DNA of 64,000 nt, from positions 1 through 64,000 of the forward strand of contig JAYWHX010000133.1 of the NCBI GenBank assembly GCA_043777375.1, in the 5' to 3' direction. Source of the DNA: TH-plancto1 sp043777375. GTDB lineage: Bacteria > Planctomycetota > Planctomycetia > Planctomycetales > Planctomycetaceae. Both the position numbers and the translations under genes were made by a program. Every line of letters begins with the position of its first letter. The first letter of the stretch is position 1. The notes under the pieces are model-generated. The model made no database searches. It saw nothing but the letters and a program-made list of their open reading frames with translations, and had not been told where the DNA came from. Below, one piece after another: positions 53,706 to 62,057 of this stretch.

Positions 53706-54163
53706 ACACGTTCCAATTGGTCCTTACCGGAGACACGACGCCGCAAGGGCGGTTCGTGTCGATTGTCAGCGGGCAGCCGGTTGCCTTGCCAGAGATTCGG
53801 CACGTCGGCCTTCTCGTTCTGATCTGCGTCAAACTCCGAAGGAGTGGGGTGGCCGATCTGAGCGATTTCTCGGCTGCGGGTGTGGCATACTCAAAGGCTT
53901 GCCTTCACCAACTCATCCGTAGGCTCCGATGCGACTTGGACGCTGTCCTCGGGAGCGGGAGCGGCAACCAATTCGTCATTCATCGAGGTCGCAGCCGGTA
54001 CTCGCTACAGATCGCGTTCGAAGACTTCACGGTGGAACCAGGTTTCAGGGAACTGGAGCATGATCTGCCGCACGCGGTATTCCAGTTGTTGGCCGCACGA
54101 ATCACTGAGCGAAGTTCCGAGTTGCTGCATGTGTCAAATCCCCTGCCATCCACGGCAAACTAG
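53702..54163 (+). CDS. Winged-helix-like small protein
   Basis: 153 residues from the ATG at 53702, with AAGGAGG as ribosome site. The middle (LPEIRHVGLLVLICVKLRRS ... KACLHQLIRRLRCDLD) followed by FVIHRGRSRYSLQIAFEDFTV reads like an OmpR-type winged helix: recognition helix HQLIRRLR, then a beta-hairpin wing. It may be a DNA-binding regulator without a receiver domain. Translation is coupled to the zinc-ribbon gene before it. Confidence 0.6.
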   Translation: MNTFQLVLTGDTTPQGRFVSIVSGQPVALPEIRHVGLLVLICVKLRRSGVADLSDFSAAGVAYSKACLHQLIRRLRCDLDAVLGSGSGNQFVIHRGRSRYSLQIAFEDFTVEPGFRELEHDLPHAVFQLLAARITERSSELLHVSNPLPSTAN

Positions 54164-54215
54164 GCATAGACCGAATCCAAGACACTCGACCCCTTACCCC
54201 TGAAGTGAGAACGAC

Positions 54216-54395
54216 ATGGACCAGAAATCCCACGATGGGAAGATTCCCCCCAATTCGATCGACGGCAACTCAAGCTCACCTGATCCGGGCTTTCGCCTGT
54301 TCCGGTGTAGTGTCGTGCAAGAGACCTATGAGGTTCCGGTGGACTTGGACATAACGTGGTGTCCCGCATGCGGCTACAAGTACTGTTGTCCTTAG
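54216..54395 (+). CDS. 59-residue zinc-ribbon protein
   Basis: The ATG at 54216 opens a 59-residue frame: MDQKSHDGKIPPNSIDGNSS, then FRLFRCSVVQETYEVPVD, then WCPACGYKYCCP at the C terminus. The Cys pair CPAC plus CC and an earlier Cys form a small metal-binding site. GTGAG precedes it. It continues the run of small Cys-rich genes in this region. Confidence 0.6.
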   Translation: MDQKSHDGKIPPNSIDGNSSSPDPGFRLFRCSVVQETYEVPVDLDITWCPACGYKYCCP

Positions 54396-54404
54396 ATCCC
54401 ACTG

Positions 54405-54674
54405 GTGGCTACGCCGAGTGCTGTGGCCACCGGTGTCCAAGGACTCAAGGTCAAGTATTACCGGGACACGGGCCGCATCCCCAAACTGCCTGAAGTGAAG
54501 GAGGAACGGCGGCCCAGCTGCGACTGCCAGTCTCTGAATGAACTCGGCCTGCAGATTCTCGGTTACAAACGCCTCGCTGAGGCCATTTCTGATCAGTTCA
54601 CAATCCGCTGCCACACATTGAAGTCAGTGGCGAAGTCACCGCCTGGGTGCCTACACCGCCGCAAGCCGGAGTAA
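54405..54674 (+). CDS. Possible small protein, GTG start
   Basis: 89 residues. A GTG at 54405, nine bases after the previous stop, opens VATPSAVATGVQGLKVKYYR ... ELGLQILGYKRLAEAISDQFTIRC. No ribosome site is visible and there is no family match. Position and direction suit a fourth gene in the small-protein run; otherwise a chance frame. Confidence 0.35.
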   Translation: MATPSAVATGVQGLKVKYYRDTGRIPKLPEVKEERRPSCDCQSLNELGLQILGYKRLAEAISDQFTIRCHTLKSVAKSPPGCLHRRKPE

Positions 54675-54801
54675 TTCGTAACCGATCCCACGCGTCTTTC
54701 TCAAACAGAGTTGCGATCCCTGCCAATCCAACCCCGGAGCTCCCGGATGGTTTACTGGCTCATGGCCGCGAGTAGATGCATCACGAAATTGCATTGGATG
54801 C

Positions 54802-55491
54802 CTACGCGTCTTTCAAGACTTCAAATTCCTTCTGGCAAAACGAGCAGAAGACTCCGCCTGCAGTCAGTACGGATTTCTTCACGTAGATCGTGCGAGTGCC
54901 ATCCTCGCAACCGCAGATCAGCATGGTATGTCCTGTCTGCGGGAGATTTCGACCTTTGGCTTCTCTGGGAGGTTGCGATCCGATCCCTGCGGGAAGTCTT
55001 GCACGCAGGAGATCGATGACAGGCTGATATTTCTTTGGCACGTTTTTACGAGGCCACTTCGTGATTGTGAACCCGTAACGTGTATTCAAGAACTCACAGG
55101 CCAGTCCGTACGAGAGGCATTGGTCACGGAACGATTTGAGGTGATAGTAGCCTCCCTTTCCAATTCCGCCCTGCATTCCGGACTCGTGGAGAGCAGCGTG
55201 TGCAGCCTCATGCAACATGGTTGCCAGAAGTTCTTTCGGATGCCCGAGGAGCTCCGGGCTGATCCCGATCTCGTGGGCTTGTCCTCTCCGCTTCTTCCAT
55301 ACGGACCACGCGAAGTAGCCATGAAGTCTTCGTCGTGATCTCGCGTCGACCAGCGTCAATACCGCTTGCGGAATCGATGGCTCGATATCGCGAAGTAACT
55401 CCCATGCGGACTCCAACACTCGCAGAGAAGTCGATCCCCGCATCGTGACTGTGTACTTCGAAGCTCGCCAGCTCGACGCTGCATTGGCCAT
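54802..55491 (-). CDS. SprT-like zinc metallopeptidase-type protein
   Basis: 229 residues (ATG at 55491; an inner Met at 55443 is possible). The zinc motif HEAAH lies in LLATMLHEAAHAALHES, with downstream His/Cys residues and a C-terminal zinc-ribbon-like part (LICGCEDGTRTIYVKKS and GGVFCSFCQKEFEV). This pairing (SprT-like HExxH plus Cys-pair ribbon) is that of SprT/Spartan-like proteins, whose best-known member cuts DNA-protein crosslinks. Many mobile elements carry one. A hairpin lies just before the start. Confidence 0.82.
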   Translation of the reverse strand: MANAASSWRASKYTVTMRGSTSLRVLESAWELLRDIEPSIPQAVLTLVDARSRRRLHGYFAWSVWKKRRGQAHEIGISPELLGHPKELLATMLHEAAHAALHESGMQGGIGKGGYYHLKSFRDQCLSYGLACEFLNTRYGFTITKWPRKNVPKKYQPVIDLLRARLPAGIGSQPPREAKGRNLPQTGHTMLICGCEDGTRTIYVKKSVLTAGGVFCSFCQKEFEVLKDA

Positions 55492-55500
55492 GAGTCGCTC

Positions 55501-55527
55501 ATCACTTCACAATTTTTTTGAAGTGAT
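55501..55527. promoter_or_regulatory. Inverted repeat at the SprT-like gene start
   Basis: ATCACTTCA (55501-55509) pairs with TGAAGTGAT (55519-55527) around CAATTTTTT, ten bases before the ATG at 55491. It may be an operator or a leader hairpin that hides the ribosome site. The remaining 55528-55873 contains the tandem operator listed next and no convincing gene. Confidence 0.45.
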
Positions 55528-55709
55528 AAATATCCGCTCTGATTCCTGAAAGCAACTTCGAATGGGCTAACTACCAGGATGGAAATGGTCAGTTCCGTTG
55601 CTTGTGCGTTGCCGTGCTATTTGAGAAGTGCAAATGGAAGCCGTACCAGTGAGCCAAGACTAGCTCAAGGCGGATCGTGGTGGCTCCTTACTGACAAGCC
55701 ACTGACAAC

Positions 55710-55728
55710 GTTCGAACTGGGTTCGAAC
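55710..55728. promoter_or_regulatory. Tandem GTTCGAAC palindromes, candidate LexA-type operator
   Basis: GTTCGAAC at 55710-55717 and again at 55721-55728, separated by TGG, so centres are 11 bases apart. This makes GTTC-N7-GTTC, the LexA-box spacing known in Alphaproteobacteria, and also a larger symmetric site. It stands about 150 bases upstream of the first gene of the tubulin-like operon. Confidence 0.45.
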
Positions 55729-55873
55729 CTCACCCTGCCGTGCGTGGTCCTTTTTGTATCGCTGGCGAATGATCGCTCGAAGGAACCACCGAGTGCATTC
55801 GGCGTCTACTGAAGTCCTGTCGCTTTTCGCGTGTTGAGCGGCACCAACCCGTGTCTCTTTTGGAGAACGTTTC

Positions 55874-56356
55874 ATGTTGAATCTGACATTGGTCCCCGTG
55901 GTGGGGGCACTTCTGCTCATTGCCCTAATGATCTTCGTCACCAGTCGCCGAGCGAATCGGGTGGCGGAGGTGCGGGCGGAGGTGGAGCGGGAGCGGCAGC
56001 AGGTGATTCGGGCGGATGTGCGGAATGATGAGCAGTTCGTGGAGAATCTGTTAAACGGTCAGGGCATGGACCGGGCCGTGACTCACTTCGTAGACGAGAG
56101 ATCCAAACTCTTACCTGGGGTGAATCCGGAGGCACCGGCGGCTTGGACAATTGAGCAGTTGGAACTGTCGTTCCGTAACAACCTGCGGCGGGACATTGAA
56201 GGTGTCAACCGGGGACTGTTTGCTCCTGCGCTGGCTGCAGCGGTGCTCATTGTGGGAGTCAGCTGCATCACGGCGGCGGTGATGTATCAGTTTCATTCTG
56301 GTCCATCGTCCGACTCCGCAGCAGATTTTCTGAACCAGCCTTCAGCCACACCTTGA
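55874..56356 (+). CDS. Two-pass membrane protein, first gene of the tubulin/vWA operon
   Basis: 160 residues with GGAGAA upstream of the ATG. The first helix is at about 4-23 (LTLVPVVGALLLIALMIFVT). A charged, coiled-coil middle (residues 25-115, VAEVRAEVERERQQVIR ... LSFRNNLRRDIEG) follows, then a second helix at about 119-140 (LAAAVLIVGVSCITAAVMY) and a short tail. The middle part would be cytosolic. Unknown family. The gap to the next gene is 64 bases with an AGGAG site, so cotranscription is likely. Confidence 0.7.
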   Translation: MLNLTLVPVVGALLLIALMIFVTSRRANRVAEVRAEVERERQQVIRADVRNDEQFVENLLNGQGMDRAVTHFVDERSKLLPGVNPEAPAAWTIEQLELSFRNNLRRDIEGVNRGLFAPALAAAVLIVGVSCITAAVMYQFHSGPSSDSAADFLNQPSATP

Positions 56357-56420
56357 ACTTCACTGGCATGCTTGCCGAGTGAACCATCCCTTCCTTCCCT
56401 GTTGACTCAGGAGTCTTCCC

Positions 56421-57965
56421 ATGGTTTTGCGTCCTCTGCCGATGCTCCACATTGAACAGCAACCTGCTGTGCATGGGGCCATCAACAGTTCCACCACCTT
56501 TGTGGATCGCGGTGGCATTCTCGATGCGACAATCAAGTTGTTTGAGTTGGGACTAGATCATCTCAAGTCACTTCCCGTGCGGGATTTAACCGAGACGGAC
56601 AATCTCGCCCCTTCCAAGCTGACGCATCAGGTTCAACAGCAGTTGATCAGTCATCCCGATTTGACGGAGCCGGACGCGACGGTTCCCGTTCTGCAAGCCA
56701 AGTCCCAGATCATTCGGGAGCTACGTGGCAAGAGACCGACGAAGTTGCTGAGGGATTTGGACGCGATCGTCGCCGGTGTCATTGATCCGGTACTCAGTCG
56801 CATTCGATTGGAGATTGATCTGGCGATTGGTGGGACTCCTCATCAAGGACCACGGATTGTGGAACAGGTCCGTGCTGTCCTGAACAGTCTCGTGATCCCC
56901 GATCCCAACTCCGAGCCACTCACGCGGCTGGGACGACTGGTACGAGCGTTGAGCGAATTGGGGCACAGGCAGTTCAGTCTGCCTCGCAAGACGATCGAGT
57001 TCGCGGTCCAACGGCTCACGGAGCGGGCGTTGCCCGAGTACGACGCAGCGATTCAAGCCTTGGCGGCGGAGTGGGTGTCGGCTCAACTGAAGCTGGAACT
57101 GCCCCGCTTGAATGAGTATTGCGAAGAGAGTCTAGCCCGCGTGGCGTTGTGCAACCAAAGCGTGGCCAAGATTCATGCGGCAGTCCTGAAGCTGCGTCGG
57201 GAGTCGGTCATCTCTGGTCACATCTCGAAGTCGAGCGTGGTTCTGGAGCTGCCGGGTCCGAAGGAAAACGATGTGATTGCCGGACTTCGCAGCCGACTTC
57301 GGTGCGGCGATCAAGGGGAACTGAGCGGTGTTCTGTTCGACCGGTGGATTGAGTCGCTTCGCCCCCTTGCGGAGCGCTGGGTGCCTACTTCGGCTCCGGT
57401 TGGAGTGATCCTTTCGCATGTTGATCCCGAGGAGGCCGCGCTCGCGTTCGTGCAGCTCATCGAGAGTCTGCTCGGGGAAGGCCACAGCCTCTATGAGATC
57501 ATCGATCGCTATGGCGGGACCAAGGTGGCGACCGAGCTGTTCAATCGTGCGGAACAGCTGGGGTCACTCCAATCGCGAGATATCGAACCTTTCAATGTGA
57601 CTCCGCTCACATTGACGATCATTCGGCTTCCGCCGACCGTCGGGCCACGAGACAGTCACATTCGTGACCAGCTCGAAGCAGCCTTTCTCAAGGTCACCAA
57701 CAACAACTGCCTGATTTTGTCGTGTTCTCCCGCCGAGCGTAATGCCATCACGGTCGTGAGATCCAAGACCGGGTTTCCGATCGGCATCGAAAGCGGGAAT
57801 GAGACCTTGCTCATTGAATACGTCAAGGCGGCCCATGCCGGTCATCTACCACATCTCGTGGGAGTCATCTCCGGAACTGACCACGGCGAAGCGATCAGCA
57901 ATTACCTGAAACTCGGGCGTCGACTTGGCCCCGAATTCTCCGAAGTTCAGTTCGAAATCGATTGA
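56421..57965 (+). CDS. 514-residue soluble protein of the tubulin/vWA operon, unknown
   Basis: No signal peptide or membrane helix. Mainly helical to residue 290 (LLRDLDAIVAGVIDPVLSRI ...), then a mixed alpha/beta part, ending with FPIGIESGNETLLIEYVKAA and VGVISGTDHGEAISN. The ATG at 56421 has AGGAG 8 bases before it. The tubulin-like gene starts 67 bases after its stop. Its position next to the GTPase in a compact operon suggests it is an adaptor or regulator of the filament, but no motif identifies it. Confidence 0.7.
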   Translation: MVLRPLPMLHIEQQPAVHGAINSSTTFVDRGGILDATIKLFELGLDHLKSLPVRDLTETDNLAPSKLTHQVQQQLISHPDLTEPDATVPVLQAKSQIIRELRGKRPTKLLRDLDAIVAGVIDPVLSRIRLEIDLAIGGTPHQGPRIVEQVRAVLNSLVIPDPNSEPLTRLGRLVRALSELGHRQFSLPRKTIEFAVQRLTERALPEYDAAIQALAAEWVSAQLKLELPRLNEYCEESLARVALCNQSVAKIHAAVLKLRRESVISGHISKSSVVLELPGPKENDVIAGLRSRLRCGDQGELSGVLFDRWIESLRPLAERWVPTSAPVGVILSHVDPEEAALAFVQLIESLLGEGHSLYEIIDRYGGTKVATELFNRAEQLGSLQSRDIEPFNVTPLTLTIIRLPPTVGPRDSHIRDQLEAAFLKVTNNNCLILSCSPAERNAITVVRSKTGFPIGIESGNETLLIEYVKAAHAGHLPHLVGVISGTDHGEAISNYLKLGRRLGPEFSEVQFEID

Positions 57966-58032
57966 TCTTGGGATCTGCTTCCCAGGATGTCGTTCTCTGT
58001 TCTCCTCCCTTGTCACCAGAAGGATCATCCCC

Positions 58033-59013
58033 ATGGCTACTCGCCAAGCACAGTCCCCTGAAACTCGTGTCGGCTTCCTGACCATCGGCTGCGGCGGTGT
58101 CGGACTCGATGCCATCGAGCAACACCAGAAGCGGTATCAAGTCGACCAGCGACCATTCCCGAACATCACGATGCACATCGATACTGATCCGCAGACTTCC
58201 GATCTTGTCGATGAGCATATCCACATCGGATTCAAGGACTATCAAATCGATGCCTTGCAGGCCGATCCGCAAAAGTTCGGGCGCGGGATCGCGAAGATTC
58301 TGGAGCACATGCCGCAGTATCTCTCGCATGAAGACGGCACGAATGGTTCGCGGACCGTTCGCAGTCTGACCCAACTTCAGCTGGCGATCAACGAGGCGGC
58401 TCTGTTCACGGGTTTTCGGCGAGCGATTCATCGACTGGTCAATGAGCATGGAGTGTCCTGCGTCATTCCGATACTGGTCAGCTCCAGTGGGGGTGGGACA
58501 GGTTCTGCTCTACAGATCCTCTTGCCTCTGAAGTTCCGCGATCCGACCTTTCAGGCGCGGGCACTTCAAGGTCTGCCGTCTCAGTTGTTTCGGACGCCAA
58601 TCACGTTTGTGAGTGACCCGTACGCGCTGGCCCAGATCCATGAAGCGCCACACGCCGCCAGGATTCTGGCCAACTCGTTCGCGTATCGGATTGAGTCGGT
58701 TGCTCTGGAGCGGGCGAGGGCGGTGAAGTACGTCATTCATGTGGGCTTTGCTAACAATCAGGGCGTGATTCTGAGTGACAAGCACATGATCGGACGAGTC
58801 CTGGGAACCAGCCTCTATGAATGGCAACGCAGCTGGATTGAGATCAAAGGTCGGTTGGTGGACACGGTCGACAACAAAGCCTTCTCCACACAGGGATACA
58901 CCGGACGCGACCGTCCGGAAAACATCCTGAACGCCACCTTCTTGGGTGACGAGGAACCTGTCTCGGAAGTATCGCCAGTGAATGGGCATGTCCGAAACGG
59001 AGGTGTCGCGTGA
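58033..59013 (+). CDS. Tubulin/FtsZ-like GTPase
   Basis: 326 residues from the ATG at 58033 (AAGGA upstream). The nucleotide-binding glycines of the first loop are seen in VGFLTIGCGGVGLDAIEQHQ (about 13-32). The tubulin signature loop SSSGGGTGSALQILLPL lies near 150-165 ([SG]GGTGS). A later segment VIHVGFANNQGVILSDKHM may be part of the second domain. It is shorter than FtsZ (about 380) and diverges strongly, so it belongs to the outlying tubulin-like branches (for example the FtsZ-like families described by Makarova and Koonin, or TubZ-like) rather than to cell-division FtsZ. It probably polymerises with GTP. Confidence 0.8.
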   Translation: MATRQAQSPETRVGFLTIGCGGVGLDAIEQHQKRYQVDQRPFPNITMHIDTDPQTSDLVDEHIHIGFKDYQIDALQADPQKFGRGIAKILEHMPQYLSHEDGTNGSRTVRSLTQLQLAINEAALFTGFRRAIHRLVNEHGVSCVIPILVSSSGGGTGSALQILLPLKFRDPTFQARALQGLPSQLFRTPITFVSDPYALAQIHEAPHAARILANSFAYRIESVALERARAVKYVIHVGFANNQGVILSDKHMIGRVLGTSLYEWQRSWIEIKGRLVDTVDNKAFSTQGYTGRDRPENILNATFLGDEEPVSEVSPVNGHVRNGGVA

Positions 59014-61178
59014 ATCGGCTGATTGACTTCTTCATCGTGGCTGTACTGTGTGCCATGATTGGATCATCGGTGAGAGCTGTTGATCCGACTCCCCCGTCCA
59101 AACTGTTGCGGCTCGGCATTGTGGATGACTCGGGTTCGATGGCTGGAGAACGAATTGAGACAGTCCGCATGGAATGGCTCAATTTGGCGAGGCAGCTTCC
59201 ACCGTCCCCCGAGAATCCCATCGTTCTGGTCACCTTCGGATCGGCGGCATCCGCGCCGAAGGTGTTCGTCGATCTCCCCTCGTTCGAAGCAGCGATTGGG
59301 ACGTTGCATGGGGGATCTGGTGGGACGGATATCGCAGCAGGTCTGCGAGAGGGAATTACCTATCTCAGTTCCATCAAGAACACGAATGATGTCTGGGTCA
59401 TGCTTTATACCGATGGGGAAGGGAGCGGTTCCGCTGACGACCTCATTCAGGCGGAAGCGGAACTCGATGCGATCTTCGCCGGTCGCCAGCAGCAAGGTCT
59501 GTCACAGACTGTGTTCTTGAAGCGTTGGGGAAACGCGAACGCCGACTTGCTCGCTCGCATTCAAGCTCGCGGACATGCCAGGGTACTCGATGCCGAGGAT
59601 CTGACTGTCAATCCGATCACTTTTGATCCGCAGGTCGATCTGGTGGGCGTGACGTGGAACGCAGTCAATCCCCTGTTGCTCGATGTCGAGTACATACTGC
59701 GATTGGACGTACGCGGCGATGTGGCTGGTCTCGTATTGCCCAAGCTCGCTCTTACGGTTGATGTGGCCGGGGCCACGGGAGATCTGCAGGCAGAGGTTCA
59801 GGCGGGTGATTCACCACTGCCTCGGAAAGTGACGATTCCGATTACGCCCGAGGAGCGGGCATTGGGAAAAGTCATCGTTCCGCTTCTTCTCACACCGCCC
59901 GCAAACATCCCGTCCGACAATGCCTTGGTGTTGCCCATTCTGGCGTCCACACAAATCGATCTGCCGGTTGATCTGCCCGTGGAGCATTTTGATTACCAGA
60001 TTGTCGTCACTCAGACATCGCAGCCCGGTGTTTGGTCCGATCCTCTGGTGAAGCGAATCCGTACTCCGCTGCAATTGAAATTCGAGGTGAAGTCGCGGGA
60101 TGGTGAGACCGTGTCTCCGGGCGACATCGAGCTGGTTCCGGCGACTGGCACGGTCATTGTGGGCGGGTCGACGACGGTCGTATTGCCCGCTAGCGGCACT
60201 GTAACCGTTGACATCGAGATTGAAACTCTGGTTGCTAATCTGACGGAGCCTCCTGCTCAATGGCGATCCTCTTTTGAACTGACGACGAATGCAGTTCGAG
60301 TGCGCCCGCAGACGACGATCACTCCGCCGCAGTTGACCATTCAGGGAGAACTTTCGATTCCCCCGGCATTGACGACTCCGATTGAGGCTCAGGTCACGAG
60401 AGTCCTGGCTGCGGAATGGGTCAATCTGGCTCAAGGCACAGCTCGGTTCCAAGTGGAGACGGAGTTCGATGTCCAAGGCCCGATTGCTCCGAACAGCAAA
60501 ATCACTCTCGTGACTACGGGATCGATCGTCTCAGTGGCGCTGAATCCAACGACTCTTCAAACTGGTTCGCAGCGGGTCACCCTTGATGTCACCGCAACCG
60601 TACCACCGAGTCCTAAGACTCAGGCATTTGAGTTCCAGATCGTTCCGCCGACCAGTGACGGGGTGATCCAGTATCAAGCCAGTCAGTCCTTACAATTTGT
60701 TGTCATGGGGCCGAAAGCAGTCAGCTTGGGAGTTGCGTCGCGTGGCCGGGCTGTCCGGGAACTCCGGACTTCGATGGATGACAATGACAGCTTGGTCCAA
60801 CTGCAATTGGAGCCGATCGTGGTCGGCATGAAGCCCACGGCTGTCGCGTCAGGGTTGGACGTGAAGCTCGATGCTCCGAATGAGCCCCTGAAGTTCTCGA
60901 ATCCCGGCTCCTACCGCGTCTTCAGTCGTTGCCAGCTGACCGTGCCCGTGTCAGTACCGAAGTCGCTGTCCTTCTTTCAAGACTCGATCCTGGCTGGCAC
61001 TCTCGACATTGAACCACTCCATCCCAACCCCGCAGTTCAAGGCGGTTCGGTCCCGCTCGTGGTCATCGTGGCTGCTCCGTTTAAGCGACTGCTGTGGCAA
61101 CTCGCGTTGGCGCTGTCTGCGATCCTGGCCGCTGTCGTCATTGTGCGGATGTACCTGACGCTAAGGAGGACCGACTGA
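59010..61178 (+). CDS. Exported von Willebrand factor A membrane protein
   Basis: 722 residues from a GTG that overlaps the stop of the tubulin-like gene (GTGA), so translation is coupled. A signal peptide (LIDFFIVAVLCAMIGSSVRA) is followed by a vWA domain with a full metal-ion-dependent adhesion site: D-x-S-x-S in IVDDSGSMAG (about 37-46), Thr in GGSGGTDIAAGL (about 106), and Asp in LYTDGEGSGS (about 134). Several beta-sandwich repeats of immunoglobulin type follow (about 210-680). One C-terminal helix (LLWQLALALSAILAAVVIV, about 694-713) is followed by a short basic tail. It would face the periplasm and link to the cytosol through the tail. Confidence 0.85.
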   Translation: MNRLIDFFIVAVLCAMIGSSVRAVDPTPPSKLLRLGIVDDSGSMAGERIETVRMEWLNLARQLPPSPENPIVLVTFGSAASAPKVFVDLPSFEAAIGTLHGGSGGTDIAAGLREGITYLSSIKNTNDVWVMLYTDGEGSGSADDLIQAEAELDAIFAGRQQQGLSQTVFLKRWGNANADLLARIQARGHARVLDAEDLTVNPITFDPQVDLVGVTWNAVNPLLLDVEYILRLDVRGDVAGLVLPKLALTVDVAGATGDLQAEVQAGDSPLPRKVTIPITPEERALGKVIVPLLLTPPANIPSDNALVLPILASTQIDLPVDLPVEHFDYQIVVTQTSQPGVWSDPLVKRIRTPLQLKFEVKSRDGETVSPGDIELVPATGTVIVGGSTTVVLPASGTVTVDIEIETLVANLTEPPAQWRSSFELTTNAVRVRPQTTITPPQLTIQGELSIPPALTTPIEAQVTRVLAAEWVNLAQGTARFQVETEFDVQGPIAPNSKITLVTTGSIVSVALNPTTLQTGSQRVTLDVTATVPPSPKTQAFEFQIVPPTSDGVIQYQASQSLQFVVMGPKAVSLGVASRGRAVRELRTSMDDNDSLVQLQLEPIVVGMKPTAVASGLDVKLDAPNEPLKFSNPGSYRVFSRCQLTVPVSVPKSLSFFQDSILAGTLDIEPLHPNPAVQGGSVPLVVIVAAPFKRLLWQLALALSAILAAVVIVRMYLTLRRTD

Positions 61179-61181
61179 ACC

Positions 61182-61304
61182 GTGATCACGCTCTTTCTGG
61201 AACCTCGCCTCGATTGTCCAACGATCTTGATCGCCGTGTTGTTGATTCGGATTGGTGAGGTGGCCGTTCAGAATCGGGCCGATCTGTATCGCGTTTGTCA
61301 CTAG
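61182..61304 (+). CDS. 40-residue hydrophobic peptide gene in the operon
   Basis: A GTG at 61182 stands 12 bases after a strong AAGGAGG and 3 bases after the vWA stop. It opens VITLFLEPRLDCPTILIAVL and continues LIRIGEVAVQNRADLYRVCH to TAG at 61302. The PTILIAVLLIRI part could span a membrane. The strong ribosome site argues that it is translated; the shortness and lack of homology argue for caution. It may instead be the front of the next protein separated by a frameshift. Confidence 0.5.
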   Translation: MITLFLEPRLDCPTILIAVLLIRIGEVAVQNRADLYRVCH

Positions 61305-61313
61305 CTGAGTTGG

Positions 61314-62057
61314 GTGCATGGGGGGGTGACGTTTGTGTGGCTGGTTGTCCGGACGGAGCCAGTGACTGCGGGGGATCTGTTGTGGATCTTGCTGCGGAGC
61401 GTTCTGGCGTCGCGGATCTGTCTGGGGGCTTGGGCGATCGTGCTGTCTCTTGGATGCGAGCTGTGGTCGGTGACCATTGGAAGGGTGTTGAAGGCGATTC
61501 GTGATGCCAAGTTGAGGGAGGCCTTGCGTTGCCTGGAGGAAGGAAATGCTCGGCTGAGGCAAATCCTCGCTGAGCAAGAACGTCGGCAGCAGCAACAGGC
61601 CGCACTGGAATGGGAGCGAACGGCACCCGAACGTGAACGGCGGCGACTGGAAGCGGAGGCTCGGTCGCTGATCGAGCAGGGTGAAGCAGAACGGGCGAAA
61701 CGACGGCGTGAAGAGGCCAGGCTGCGGAGTGAACTGGTCTATCAGCAGTATGCGCGGCAGCTGGGGGCTTCGTTCCCAAGAAAGCGGTTCGATCAGTTCA
61801 TCGAACGGTATCTGAGTGACAACTCGTCACCGGATGAAGTCGAGCAGCGTGAACGGATGCTGAAGCAGATGATGCTGGATTCCCTCGGCACCAGCACGCC
61901 GACGAAGTTCTCTTCGATGAGCGAACTGTCCGCGTACTACCAGGCTCGACGTGACGAGATTGACCGACTTCCGCACGATGAGGAGGTCAAAGACACCTAT
62001 CGGATCCAACTCAACAAGCAGGAAGACGAAGCTCTTCGAAGGATGCTGAAACCATGA
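61314..62057 (+). CDS. Membrane-anchored coiled-coil protein of the tubulin/vWA operon
   Basis: 247 residues from a GTG at 61314. An N-terminal hydrophobic region (about 5-55, two possible helices: FVWLVV and LLWILLRSVLASRICLGAWAIVLSLG) is followed by a long Arg/Glu/Gln-rich coiled coil (about 60-145, CLEEGNARLRQILAEQERRQ ...). A helical C-terminal domain follows (LVYQQYARQLGASFPRKRFDQF). The ATG of the HerA-like gene overlaps its stop. It may tether the filament or ATPase to the membrane. No family recognised. Confidence 0.72.
   Translation: MHGGVTFVWLVVRTEPVTAGDLLWILLRSVLASRICLGAWAIVLSLGCELWSVTIGRVLKAIRDAKLREALRCLEEGNARLRQILAEQERRQQQQAALEWERTAPERERRRLEAEARSLIEQGEAERAKRRREEARLRSELVYQQYARQLGASFPRKRFDQFIERYLSDNSSPDEVEQRERMLKQMMLDSLGTSTPTKFSSMSELSAYYQARRDEIDRLPHDEEVKDTYRIQLNKQEDEALRRMLKP

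Noticed and set aside
55700..55735. T-arm-like GGTTCGAACC suggesting a tRNA
   Set aside because: No five-base T stem, anticodon arm or acceptor pairs could be built on either strand. Better explained as a tandem palindromic operator.
55579..55812. 77-codon plus-strand frame before the tubulin-like operon
   Set aside because: It includes the palindromic operator, has no ribosome site or family match, and is likely leader or promoter DNA.
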